Below are positions 52,100 through 60,829 of a stretch of DNA of 64,000 nt, piece by piece; position 1 is the stretch's first letter, and each line of letters starts with the position of its first letter. This stretch comes from Promineifilum sp019695075. GTDB taxonomy: Bacteria; Chloroflexota; Anaerolineae; Promineifilales; Promineifilaceae. A program made the translations under genes and the position numbers. The notes under the pieces were generated by a model. That model had not been told where the DNA came from. It was given only the letters and a program-made list of their open reading frames with translations, and did no database searches. The stretch lies in NCBI GenBank assembly GCA_026129185.1, contig JAHCIO010000021.1:1-64000 (forward strand), read 5' to 3'.

Positions 52100-52754
52100 G
52101 GCGGAAACGCTCGCGCTGCTCCGGCGACAGGATTTCCAGGAAGGCGGTCATGACGGGCGGCTTGCTCTCCAGCCAGAGCCACGACGGCCGCAGCCAGAAG
52201 CCGGGCAGCACCGCCGAGGCGACGCGCTCGTCCTCATCTGTGGCGTACAGTTCATACTCACCGGCGGCATCCAATCGGTAGAAGTCAGCGCGGTTGCGGC
52301 CGGGGCGCGGGTCAACCACCCAGTACTCGCGCACGCCCGCCCGGCGGTACTCGTGCAGCTTGTCGTGACGATCGCGGCGCACGCTGTCGCGTGAGACGAT
52401 TTCGACCACCAGGTCGGCCGGCCCCTCAAGGCGTTCGCGGCTCAACCGGCCCAGGCTCTCAGTCGTGACGACCAGAATATCGGGCTGGCGGGCCGACTTC
52501 TCGGATAGCAAGCGCATTTCGAACGGCGCGATGAGGACAACGCCAAGTTCCTGAAACTCGACGTACAGGTGTAGTAGATGGTTCAGGAAATTCAGGACGA
52601 TTTGGTGGACGTCATATGGCGGCATTTGAACGATTACTTCTCCATCGACCCACTCGGCGTGAACATCCTCATCCGCCCAGGCGATATACTCGTCATAGCT
52701 CATACGCAGCCGTTGCGGTTCAGCGGTCGTCGCGCTCAGTTGTCTTGTGGTCAT
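52077..52754 (-). CDS. Uma2-family (DUF820) putative endonuclease
   Basis: The 225-residue protein has the Uma2 core: MSYDEYIAWADEDVHAEWVD, then PDILVVTTES, LVVEIVSRDSVRRDRHDKLH and GVREYWVVDPR, corresponding to the PD-(D/E)xK nuclease-fold with D, E and K residues. These proteins multiply in cyanobacteria and Chloroflexota, and their cellular role is unclear. ATG 52754 lies six bases after AGGAGA. Confidence 0.88.
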   Translation of the reverse strand: MTTRQLSATTAEPQRLRMSYDEYIAWADEDVHAEWVDGEVIVQMPPYDVHQIVLNFLNHLLHLYVEFQELGVVLIAPFEMRLLSEKSARQPDILVVTTESLGRLSRERLEGPADLVVEIVSRDSVRRDRHDKLHEYRRAGVREYWVVDPRPGRNRADFYRLDAAGEYELYATDEDERVASAVLPGFWLRPSWLWLESKPPVMTAFLEILSPEQRERFRRLIAGEG

Positions 52755-52858
52755 GCGCACTCTCCTACGAAAGGCGAACTAGTCCAGGTCACCAACCAGA
52801 CACAGTATAGCATAGGCTTAGCAGAGCCTGGCGCAGTAGGCGGCGCAGTGGTCGAACA

Positions 52859-55816
52859 CTAATCCGCCCGTTTTCGCCGCTGCACTAGCACCGTCAGCGC
52901 GCCCCAGAAGAGGGCCATGCCGCCCAGCGCCAGCCACGTCACCGCCAGGTGCTTCTCGCTGTTGCGATAGTCGAGGCTCAGCTTGTCGCCCAGGGGCGCG
53001 GGGACGCATTCGACCGTCGTTGTCGGCTCGGTAGTGCCCAGTTGCGGGTTGGCCGGCAGCCAGACGGCCGAGCAGGCCACACTCTTCTCCTCGTCCAGAC
53101 CAGGCAGGTCAACCGACGAGCCGAGCGCGTCCATCGTCCAGTGGGAGATGACCATCTTCGAGGCGATCTGTGCTCCCGTGCTGTCGCCCAGGGGGAAGAG
53201 CGTGCCGGATAGGATGATCTGCACGAACAGCTGCACCAGGATGATGTAGAGCACCACGTCCGGCGACGGCACGATGGCCGAGATGAACAGGCCGAACATG
53301 ATGCTGGCGAAGACGGCCAGCAGCAGCGTGGCGAATAGCTCCCACGCCCCCGACGGGAAGATGTCGAAGACAGGGTCGAAGTTCATCTTCACGCGCAGGC
53401 CCAGGATGAGCAACACGCTGGCCACCTGGATGACGGCGAACAGGGCCAACACCAGCGCCTTGGCGATGACGTATGACCCCACGCGCAGGTTGACCGCTCG
53501 CTCGCGACGGAAGATGGCCCGCTCCTTGACGATTTCATACGACGCGCCGAACGTGCCCGCCTGGGTCAGGGCCAGGCCGAACATCACAATGAGCTGTTGC
53601 GCCGTCGAAGCGGGCAGGTAGTCCTCGCTGATGTCGTTGACCCGATCCTCGGTTAGCTCGCCGGCGGCCTCCAGTTCGGCCAGCTGCTCCTCCACGCTGG
53701 CGCGCAGGTCGGCGGCGATCTCGTCGAAGGTCTGCGGCCGGCCGACGATGTCATATTCCTTGCTGACCATCATGAACAGCAGGCCGATGATGGGCATCAT
53801 CAGCAGCAGGATGAATAACGTCCGCTTGTCGTTGCGGATGAGGTCGATGTGGCGGCGGGCGAGGATGGGGATTTGCCGCAGGCCGGAGTCATGGCCGCGC
53901 GGCGGCCGCCCGCCGGAAGACACGGCCCCATACGCCCCCAGCATGAGCTGCTGCTGGCGGGCGGCGACGTACTGCTGGAACTGCGGCGACTGGCGGTAGT
54001 GCTCCGCCCAGAGCACGCCCGACTCCAACCGCGCGTCGTGGCTGCCCTTGCCCTTCGGGGCGTTGGCCAGCCGCGCCTGCACAGCGGGGTAGACGGCTTG
54101 CAGGTTGTCGGGCGCGGGTTTGCCCTCGGCCGGGTTCACCTCCTGGGTGAGCTTCAGGTAGATGTCGGCGAAGTCCTGGGCATGGAAGTACTGGGTGGCC
54201 TCGCCGGGCGGGCCGTAGTAGGACAGGTAGCCCTGGCTCAGGAAGGCGACGTGATCGCACTGCTCGATGTTGGCCGTGGCGTGGGTGACGAGGACGATGG
54301 TTTTGCCCCGGTCGGCCAGCCGGTTGAGGTCGTACATCATCTTCTTCTCCAGCCCGGGGTCGAGGCCGGAGGTCGGTTCGTCGAGGAAGAGCAGGTCGGG
54401 CTGGGCCAGCAGCTCGACGGCGATGCTGACGCGCTTGCGCTGGCCGCCGCTGAGGACGCGCACCGCCTTATGGACGTGGGCGCTCATGTCCACCATCTCC
54501 AGCACTTCCTGGATGCGCTTGTCGATCTCGGCCTTACCGGCATCGGGCAGGCGCAGCTTGGCGGCGTAGTAGAGGGCTTTGCCGACGGTCAGTTCGTGGT
54601 GGATGATGTCGTCCTGGGGCACGTAGCCCATGATCATGCGGTAGGCGTCGAGGTTGGGGTAGAGCTGCTCGCCGTCGATGAGCATCTGCCCCTGCGTGGC
54701 CGGGTTGAAGCCATTCATGGCCCGCAGTAGGGTGCTCTTGCCCGCGCCGCTGCCGCCGACCAGCGAGACGAACTCGCCCGCCAGCACGGCCAGCGACACG
54801 TCGGTCAGGATCATCCGCCCGCCGGCAACCTGCTTGCCCAAATTAACGGTGTCGAGGCGGTGGCCGCGGCTCATGGAGGTCGTCAAAGCCTTGGCCTCCA
54901 GGTCATAGACCATCTTGTATGGCCCGATCTGCACGACCGCGCCCCTGGCCAGTGGCATCCAGGCGACGACGCGCTGGCCATCGACAAAGGTGCCGTTGGC
55001 GCTGCCCAGGTCGCGAATGACGAAGCTGCCGTCGGGCTGGCGGCGAATTTCAGCGTGGCGGCGCGAGACGGAGGGGTGGTCGAGGTGTACCTCGCAAGAC
55101 GGGTCGCGGCCGATGACCGCCTGCTGCAACTGGGCCAACTGCTGCATGCCCAGCGGGCGCGTCTGCACGCCGCCGCCGGTGGCCTTCAGCGACAGACTCA
55201 GCGAGTTGCCGGTCAGGTCGCCGATGCGCAACACGTCGCCGCCGTAGACCGTCCGTGGCGCATTAGCCGGCATCTGCAGGCCGTTGTGGAGCGTGCCGTT
55301 GGTGCTGCCCAGGTCGGTAACCAGAACCTCGTTCCCCGTGCCGTCGGCTTCCAGGCGCAAGTGATGGCCGGAGACGGTCGGGAAGTTAATAACGATGTCG
55401 TTGTCGGGCGCGCGGCCGAGACGCATGACCGGCTTCTCCAGCGGGCGCTCCTCCTTCTGGCCGCCGGGCCAGTTGATGACCAGCGTCGGCCTGTCCGATT
55501 TAGGCATGACCAGCGTGCCCATGCCCGCCGCGCCGACGGGGCCGCCGGCGCGCAGCGCGTGGTCAGCGCGCAGCGCGTGGCCGCAAATGGGGCAGAACAT
55601 CGTGTTGGGCTGCACGGGCGAGCCGCAGTTGGGGCATTGGCCGGGCTGGGCCGGCGCGCCGATGGGGGATGGGGGATGAGGGATGGAGGATGAGACTTGA
55701 GAGAGTGGCGTGGACAGTTGAGTTGCCTTGGGATCGGCCGGCAGGGGCTGGCCACAGGCGCGACAGAACTTCGTGCCGGGGCGGTTTTCGGTTTGGCAGT
55801 TGGGGCAGGTGATCAT
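52859..55816 (-). CDS. Zinc ribbon-FHA-FHA-ABC transporter fusion
   Basis: A 985-residue protein with two zinc ribbons (CPNCQTENRPGTKFCRACG and CPNCGSPVQPNTMFCPICG), two FHA phosphothreonine-binding domains (LGRAPDNDIVINFPTVSGHH; IGRDPSCEVHLDHPSVSRRH), an ABC ATPase (GGSGAGKST; LSGGQRKR; LLFLDEPTSGLD) and an ABCG-type membrane domain with about six helices from residue 660. FHA-ABC fusions are expected to be gated by Thr phosphorylation; kinases and a phosphatase are encoded next to it. A short heptamer-derived insert separates the zinc ribbons (SSSIPHPPSPIGAP). Confidence 0.93.
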   Translation of the reverse strand: MITCPNCQTENRPGTKFCRACGQPLPADPKATQLSTPLSQVSSSIPHPPSPIGAPAQPGQCPNCGSPVQPNTMFCPICGHALRADHALRAGGPVGAAGMGTLVMPKSDRPTLVINWPGGQKEERPLEKPVMRLGRAPDNDIVINFPTVSGHHLRLEADGTGNEVLVTDLGSTNGTLHNGLQMPANAPRTVYGGDVLRIGDLTGNSLSLSLKATGGGVQTRPLGMQQLAQLQQAVIGRDPSCEVHLDHPSVSRRHAEIRRQPDGSFVIRDLGSANGTFVDGQRVVAWMPLARGAVVQIGPYKMVYDLEAKALTTSMSRGHRLDTVNLGKQVAGGRMILTDVSLAVLAGEFVSLVGGSGAGKSTLLRAMNGFNPATQGQMLIDGEQLYPNLDAYRMIMGYVPQDDIIHHELTVGKALYYAAKLRLPDAGKAEIDKRIQEVLEMVDMSAHVHKAVRVLSGGQRKRVSIAVELLAQPDLLFLDEPTSGLDPGLEKKMMYDLNRLADRGKTIVLVTHATANIEQCDHVAFLSQGYLSYYGPPGEATQYFHAQDFADIYLKLTQEVNPAEGKPAPDNLQAVYPAVQARLANAPKGKGSHDARLESGVLWAEHYRQSPQFQQYVAARQQQLMLGAYGAVSSGGRPPRGHDSGLRQIPILARRHIDLIRNDKRTLFILLLMMPIIGLLFMMVSKEYDIVGRPQTFDEIAADLRASVEEQLAELEAAGELTEDRVNDISEDYLPASTAQQLIVMFGLALTQAGTFGASYEIVKERAIFRRERAVNLRVGSYVIAKALVLALFAVIQVASVLLILGLRVKMNFDPVFDIFPSGAWELFATLLLAVFASIMFGLFISAIVPSPDVVLYIILVQLFVQIILSGTLFPLGDSTGAQIASKMVISHWTMDALGSSVDLPGLDEEKSVACSAVWLPANPQLGTTEPTTTVECVPAPLGDKLSLDYRNSEKHLAVTWLALGGMALFWGALTVLVQRRKRAD

Positions 55817-55878
55817 GAGAGCTTCCTTGCTACAAAGGTCTTATACACGCGGGCCAGACGCCTACGTCACAGACCCGC

Positions 55879-56625
55879 TCACTCATCCGGCCACACACGA
55901 CGCCAGGTGGCCGTCTCGCCAATCAACACAAAGGTCGATCCGTCTGGACCGGCCAGCAACAATCCATTGACAAAGTCCTGCGCGCTGCCGCCGCTGTCGC
56001 CGATCTCCGCCGCCGTAGCCGCGCCCAGGCTCTCGCGCACCGCGACGTGGTCGCACCAGACGCGGCCGAAGCCCCGCACCGGCGTCGGCGGGTTGTTGGC
56101 CTCGCCACAGGTGAACTCGGCGTCGCCCTCCTGCCAGAGGTCGTCGTATTGCGCCCAGCGGCCGTCGTTGGTGAGGACGTAAATTTGGGCGTTATCGCCT
56201 CGCCAGAGCATCTGCCCGCCGGCGAAGGGCGCGTAGGCGGTGCTGAGGCCTTCCACACCGGCATTGATGGGGCAGCCCAGTTCGATGTCGAGCCAGGCCG
56301 GCCGGAGAGCGGGCAGGACGGCGAATTGGCAGGGGGTGGGTTGGGGGGTGGCCGTTGGCGTCCGGGTGGCGGCTGGGGCGGCGGTGGGCGTGACGACGGC
56401 CGCCGTCGGCGCGGCAGTCGTTACGAGGCCCGCGGTCGCGACGGCAGCGGTCGGGGCCAGGGTGGGCGGCGCGGGGAGGGTACCATCCGTCTCGCGGCAG
56501 GCCACGAGCGCCAGCAGACCGAGGAGCACAGCGGCCCACCAACCCGCCCGGCAGCGACGGGCGCGGCCGGCGCTGCGGCCGTAGTCGTCACCGGCAGCCA
56601 TCCTGCCGTGGGAACGTCCGATCAC
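55879..56625 (-). CDS. Lipoprotein of unknown function
   Basis: The 248-residue product has a basic start, a hydrophobic stretch AAVLLGLLALVAC ending in a lipobox Cys, a Thr/Ala/Pro linker of about 50 residues, and a compact C-terminal domain with four cysteines and many Trp (ELGCPINAGVEGL, RVWCDHVAVRES). No family recognised. ATG 56601 is a possible later start. Lying between the VWA and FHA-ABC genes it may be their external partner. Confidence 0.72.
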   Translation of the reverse strand: MIGRSHGRMAAGDDYGRSAGRARRCRAGWWAAVLLGLLALVACRETDGTLPAPPTLAPTAAVATAGLVTTAAPTAAVVTPTAAPAATRTPTATPQPTPCQFAVLPALRPAWLDIELGCPINAGVEGLSTAYAPFAGGQMLWRGDNAQIYVLTNDGRWAQYDDLWQEGDAEFTCGEANNPPTPVRGFGRVWCDHVAVRESLGAATAAEIGDSGGSAQDFVNGLLLAGPDGSTFVLIGETATWRRVWPDE

Positions 56626-56651
56626 GATCCTCCTGTCAATCGCGCGCCCGG

Positions 56652-57920
56652 TCAGGGCATCTCGTTCGTCCCGCCCAGGCGCACCGTCTTGCTGCTGCTC
56701 AGCTTGATCGTCTTGCGCCCCTCGCTTGACAGGCCCTGACCGCTCTCCAGGCGCTCGGCCTCGGCCAGCGCGTTCTGGGCCAACTCCACCTCGCCCTGCT
56801 CCAGTAACATGGTGTGGGCCGCGCGCAGCTTGCGCGTGGCGTTGGCGATGTCTTGCCGCGCGGCGTCGTCGAGGGCCTGCGTTTGCAGCTTGAAGGCGGT
56901 CACCTTTTCGACGATGTTCATCACCCGGCCGTTCACGCCACGGGCGAGGTTCGGGTCGGTCGTCACCTCGGCGGTCAAATCGACGCGCGCCTCCTCGGCC
57001 GGCTGGCCGGGCAGGTGGTAGGTCGCCTGCGCCTGGGCGAAGCGGTACTGGCCGGGGTTGCGCGGCGGGATGAGCAGTTCGACCAGGAAGGCCACGCCGC
57101 TCTCGGCCAGTTCCGGCAGCCCGAAGGTGACCGTGCGTCCCCGCACCGCGCCGAAGGTGATGTCCTTGATGAGCGGCGTCACCTGCCAGACGCGCCGCGC
57201 CTCGACGCCCTGCACCAGCAGCAGCCGGAAGGTCACGTCCTGGGCCACGACTTTCATTTGGGTGAAGACCTGGTCGAAGATGGGGCCGACATCTTCCGGC
57301 CCCTTCATCAGGAAGGCATCGCCCAGCTCGCCCGTCCGCTGGGCCAGGTCGAGCAGCAAGTCTTCGTTCCAGTCCGAACCCAGCCCTAGGGCGATCAGGG
57401 GCACGCCGGCGGCGGCGACGCGGTCGGCCTCGGCGCGGCAGTCATCTTCGCCGGTGGTCTGGCCGTCGGTCAGGACGATCAGGCGGCTGGCGACGGCCGG
57501 CGTCAGCGCCTTGGCGATCTCGGCCAGGCCGGCGCGCATGGCCGGGGCCATCTTCGTGCCGCCGCCCGCCTCCAGCCGGCTGATGCGGTCGGACAGGGCG
57601 GCCCGGTTACCGGCGGTCGTGGCCGGGATGAGCACATCGCTATGGACGTTGAAGGCGATGACGGCGACGGTGTCAGTCGGTTCCAGCCGGCCGATGAGCG
57701 TCTGTACGGCCTGGCGCAGTTGCTTGATCTTCGGGCCGCTCATCGAGCCGCTGCGGTCGAGCACGAGGCTGAAGTTGAGCGGCAGGCGCGCCGTGGACGT
57801 GCCGCGCGTGCCGCTGCTGCCCGGCCGCGCCTCGAAGTAGGCGTAGAGCAACTGCGGCTGGGCCATGTAGGGCAGGTACGCCTTGTTGAACAGACCGCTG
57901 AATTCCATCGTGTTGGCCAT
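56652..57920 (-). CDS. VWA-domain protein
   Basis: From ATG 57920 (GGAG nine bases upstream) the protein has 422 residues and no signal peptide. The VWA domain starts at LNFSLVLDRSGSMSG with the MIDAS residues Asp 55, Ser 57, Ser 59, followed by a beta-rich domain and a helical C-terminus (TRKLRAAHTMLLEQGEVELA). Similar cytosolic VWA proteins accompany PP2C/kinase clusters and are thought to be phosphorylated partners. The last gene before the FHA-ABC block. Confidence 0.88.
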   Translation of the reverse strand: MANTMEFSGLFNKAYLPYMAQPQLLYAYFEARPGSSGTRGTSTARLPLNFSLVLDRSGSMSGPKIKQLRQAVQTLIGRLEPTDTVAVIAFNVHSDVLIPATTAGNRAALSDRISRLEAGGGTKMAPAMRAGLAEIAKALTPAVASRLIVLTDGQTTGEDDCRAEADRVAAAGVPLIALGLGSDWNEDLLLDLAQRTGELGDAFLMKGPEDVGPIFDQVFTQMKVVAQDVTFRLLLVQGVEARRVWQVTPLIKDITFGAVRGRTVTFGLPELAESGVAFLVELLIPPRNPGQYRFAQAQATYHLPGQPAEEARVDLTAEVTTDPNLARGVNGRVMNIVEKVTAFKLQTQALDDAARQDIANATRKLRAAHTMLLEQGEVELAQNALAEAERLESGQGLSSEGRKTIKLSSSKTVRLGGTNEMP

Positions 57921-57946
57921 CGCCTTGTCTCCTTCTGTGAACGAAC

Positions 57947-57996
57947 GCGATTCGGGAGAATCGCGCCACAAACGCGATTCGGGAGAATCGCGCCAC
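57947..57996. repeat. Two palindrome copies at 27-bp spacing
   Basis: GCGATTC-GGGA-GAATCGC with GCCAC tail, copies starting at 57947 and 57974, between the PP2C and VWA genes. Confidence 0.92.
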
Positions 57997-57999
57997 GCG

Positions 58000-59142
58000 C
58001 TACTCTAGGTAGACCGCCAGGGCGCTGATGTTGTCCTCGCCGCCGTTGTCAAAAGCCGCGGCCACCAGCCGGTCGCAGGCCGCCTGTGGCGTGGCGGCGT
58101 TGGCCAGGATGGCGGCGATCTGTGGGTTGCGCACCATCTCCCACAGGCCATCGGAGCAGAGCAGCAGCCGGTCGCCGGCCTGAATGGCCAGCGGGAAGAG
58201 ATCGACCTTGATGTCCTCCTGCTCGCCCAGCGAACGATAGACCTCGTTCTTCTTGGGGTGGCTGTAGATCTGCTCCTCGGTGATCTGGCCGGCCTTGAAG
58301 AGGCTGAAGACGAGCGAGTGGTCCTGAGTCAGTTGGCGCAACTCGCCGCCGCGCATCAGGTAGGTGCGGCTGTCGCCGACGTTGGCCACGGCCGCCTTCG
58401 AGCCGACGATGAGCACGGCGGTGATGGTCGTGCCGCGCCGCGTGCCGGTCTCCTGCCGCTTGCGATAGACCAGCCGGTTGGCCTCGGTCACCAGCGTGCG
58501 CAGCGTTTCTTCCACCGTTGGCGAGGCCTGCGGGGGGGAGAGCCTGTGCGTCGCCGACCGCAAGTCGAGCAGGATGTGGCCCTCGATGAAGTCGCGGAAG
58601 GCCCCTCGCACCGAGTCGCGGCTGGCCTTCTCGCCTTGCTGGTAGCCGCCCATGCCGTCGGCGACGATGTAGAGGCCCATCGGCTCGGCCGCGCCGCTCT
58701 GGTCGAGACTGTAGTCGAGCTTGGCCACGTAGTCCTCATTGTGGCTGCGCACCTTGCCGGCGTGGGTGGCCGAGCCGGAGTTCTGGCGCAGGGCGCGTCG
58801 CTGGATGGCCTGCATGCCGGTCAGGGTGATAGCGTCGGGGGCGGCATCGGGATCGGGCGGGCGGAGATGGGCGACGGTCGGCGCTTCGGAGGGTTCGCTG
58901 GCTGGCGGTGGCTCGCGACGGGACGCGGGCTCGCGACGGGGCGCGGGCTCGCGACGCGGCGCGGGGTCGCGACGGGGCTGGGTGAGCGCCTCATCGCCGG
59001 GCGGCAGCGCCGGCGCGGCGGGCACGTTGGCCAGTTGCGGCGTTGTGCCCGTGGTCAAGTCCGCTCCACAGCGAGAGCAGAAGTGCGCGCCGGGACGCGC
59101 GATGGCGCCACATACCGGGCAGGGTTGGCCTTGTTCGTTCAT
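58000..59142 (-). CDS. PP2C-family Ser/Thr protein phosphatase with zinc ribbon
   Basis: The 380-residue protein starts with a zinc ribbon (CPVCGAIARPGAHFCSRCG), then a Pro/Arg-rich linker with repeated RREPA, then a PP2C domain from about residue 120: RSHNEDYVAKLD, YIVADGMGGYQQGEKAS, VANVGDSRTYLMR, LLLCSDGLWEMV, and DNISALAVYL. All metal-binding aspartates appear present. It should dephosphorylate the targets of the kinases encoded upstream. Confidence 0.95.
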   Translation of the reverse strand: MNEQGQPCPVCGAIARPGAHFCSRCGADLTTGTTPQLANVPAAPALPPGDEALTQPRRDPAPRREPAPRREPASRREPPPASEPSEAPTVAHLRPPDPDAAPDAITLTGMQAIQRRALRQNSGSATHAGKVRSHNEDYVAKLDYSLDQSGAAEPMGLYIVADGMGGYQQGEKASRDSVRGAFRDFIEGHILLDLRSATHRLSPPQASPTVEETLRTLVTEANRLVYRKRQETGTRRGTTITAVLIVGSKAAVANVGDSRTYLMRGGELRQLTQDHSLVFSLFKAGQITEEQIYSHPKKNEVYRSLGEQEDIKVDLFPLAIQAGDRLLLCSDGLWEMVRNPQIAAILANAATPQAACDRLVAAAFDNGGEDNISALAVYLE

Positions 59143-59185
59143 CGGCGCATCTCTCCCAATCTGGCCGCGCGACGGCGGCGTTTGA

Positions 59186-59614
59186 CTACGACAGCAGCGG
59201 TTCCAGCCATTGATCGATCACATAGGCGAGCAGGCTGCCGAGGGCGACCGCCGCGCCGCTCAGCACCAGGTCCTCGACCGCCGGATCGGTGATCACATAC
59301 AGCCCCAGGATGCCCAGGCCGGCGGCCAGAAGCATGGCCACGGGCGTGTAGAGGCGATAGCGCGTAAACAGAAAGAACAACTCGATGGGCACAATCAACG
59401 ACAACACCATTGCCCAACTCAAGTCATTGGTCTGGCCAATGATACTATTGTAAAGCGGAATGCTCAGCCACGTAAAGCCAATTGCGCCAACTTGCCGCGC
59501 GAGCGTGCCCGCCAACATGCTCAGCGTGAACCACACCAGCGGAAAGAGCCGCCCCAGGAAGCCCAGTTCCTGCAGGAAGATGGTCACGGCAGCCAGCCCG
59601 CCGACGACGAGCAA
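59186..59614 (-). CDS. Membrane protein of unknown function, start unclear
   Basis: About 142 residues with four to five membrane helices (VTIFLQELGFLGRLFPLVWF; WAMVLSLIVPIELFFLF; TPVAMLLAAGLGILGLYVI; AAVALGSLLAYVIDQWLEP). The only start codon is TTG 59614; the open frame continues upstream without ATG or GTG close by, and no Shine-Dalgarno is visible. It lies between kinase and phosphatase genes. No family recognised. Confidence 0.6.
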   Translation of the reverse strand: MLVVGGLAAVTIFLQELGFLGRLFPLVWFTLSMLAGTLARQVGAIGFTWLSIPLYNSIIGQTNDLSWAMVLSLIVPIELFFLFTRYRLYTPVAMLLAAGLGILGLYVITDPAVEDLVLSGAAVALGSLLAYVIDQWLEPLLS

Positions 59615-59701
59615 ATAAGAACCAACCGCTTTCGCGCCAATGGGGCGAAGCGGGCGGCACGGCGGCCCTGGAGCGCGGCGCGGCCGGGCGCGCGCCTGCC
59701 G

Positions 59702-60829
59702 CTACTGGTTGGCGCGGCTGGACGCGGCGCTCGGCGGCCGCCGCCGCGCCGCGACTGGCGTGACCGGCGAGGCCTGGCGGGACGTCGCCGCCGGGGCGCG
59801 GCGCGTCTTCGACTCGGCCACCACCGGCGCGGCTGCCATTTGGGTCAGTGCCCGCCGCATCTCCCGCGCCGACTGCCAGCGCTCGTCCGGCGCGCTACGC
59901 AACGCCTGGGCGACGACCGCCTCCAGCGCCGGCGGCACGGCCGGATTCAGGGAGCGCACCGGCGGGAAGTTGAACGGATCATCGGCCGGGTCGCGACCGG
60001 TCAGCAGGAAGTGCAACGTTGCCCCCAGGGCGTAGATGTCGCTGCGGGCGTCGGTCTGCCCCTTGCCATATTGCTCCGGCGCAGCGTAGCCCTTCGTGCC
60101 CAGACTGACCGTGTCGCGCTGCTTGCCGGGCGTGAATAGCCGGGCGATGCCGAAGTCGATCAGCTTGATCTCCCCGTCGCTGGCGATCATGATGTTGCCA
60201 GGCTTCAGATCGCGGAAGATGATCGGCGGCTGCCGGCGGTGAAGATAGTCCAGGACGCCGCACAGATCGGCGCCCAGGCGGACGACCGTATCCGGCGGCA
60301 GCGGCCGGCCGGCGGCGACGACCAACTCCTCCAGTGTCTGCCCATCGACGAACTCCATCACCAGGTACTGCTTGCCATCGGCGGCGAACGAATCGACGAC
60401 CTTGGGCAGGTTGGCGTGGCTCAGCGACGACAGGAAATGCGCCTCGCGGTCGAAGGCGTCCAGCGCCTCGGCGCGCTCGGCCGCGTCGGTGATGGCCGCG
60501 TCGCTCATTTCCTTGATGGCCCAGCGCTTGCCCGGCAGGCGCAGGTCTTCGGCCTCGTAGACCGCGCCCATGCCGCCCTGGCCCACACGGCGTAAGATGC
60601 GATAGCGCCCGGCCAGTAGCGATTGCGGCGTCAGCAGGCCCGTCTGGCCTGGGGCGGGCATGGCCTTTGCGCTGAAGGAGTAGCTGCACCCGTTGCAGAA
60701 CTGGGCATCGGGCGGGTTGAGGCGGCCGCAGTTGGGGCACATCTGCGCCGACGGCAGACGGCGCGAACAACGCCGGCAAAACAGGGCCGTGTCGCGGTTC
60801 TCCGTGCCGCAGCCGGGGCAGGTCTTCAT
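59702..60829 (-). CDS. Cytosolic Ser/Thr protein kinase with two zinc ribbons
   Basis: From ATG 60829 the 375-residue protein has two zinc ribbons (CPGCGTENRDTALFCRRC; CPNCGRLNPPDAQFCNGC), then a kinase domain: glycine loop VGQGGMGAVYEAED, Lys in WAIKEM, catalytic loop IIFRDLKPGNIM (Phe in place of the His of HRD), LIDFGIAR and APEQYGKGQTDARSDIYALG. No membrane segment follows, only a basic tail. It overlaps the LysM-M14 gene by four bases. It probably phosphorylates the FHA-ABC and VWA proteins. Confidence 0.94.
   Translation of the reverse strand: MKTCPGCGTENRDTALFCRRCSRRLPSAQMCPNCGRLNPPDAQFCNGCSYSFSAKAMPAPGQTGLLTPQSLLAGRYRILRRVGQGGMGAVYEAEDLRLPGKRWAIKEMSDAAITDAAERAEALDAFDREAHFLSSLSHANLPKVVDSFAADGKQYLVMEFVDGQTLEELVVAAGRPLPPDTVVRLGADLCGVLDYLHRRQPPIIFRDLKPGNIMIASDGEIKLIDFGIARLFTPGKQRDTVSLGTKGYAAPEQYGKGQTDARSDIYALGATLHFLLTGRDPADDPFNFPPVRSLNPAVPPALEAVVAQALRSAPDERWQSAREMRRALTQMAAAPVVAESKTRRAPAATSRQASPVTPVAARRRPPSAASSRANQ

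Noticed and set aside
52578..52862. 94-residue plus-strand frame across the Uma2 start
   Set aside because: Antisense to Uma2 and reaching over its promoter; no ribosome binding site or family motif.
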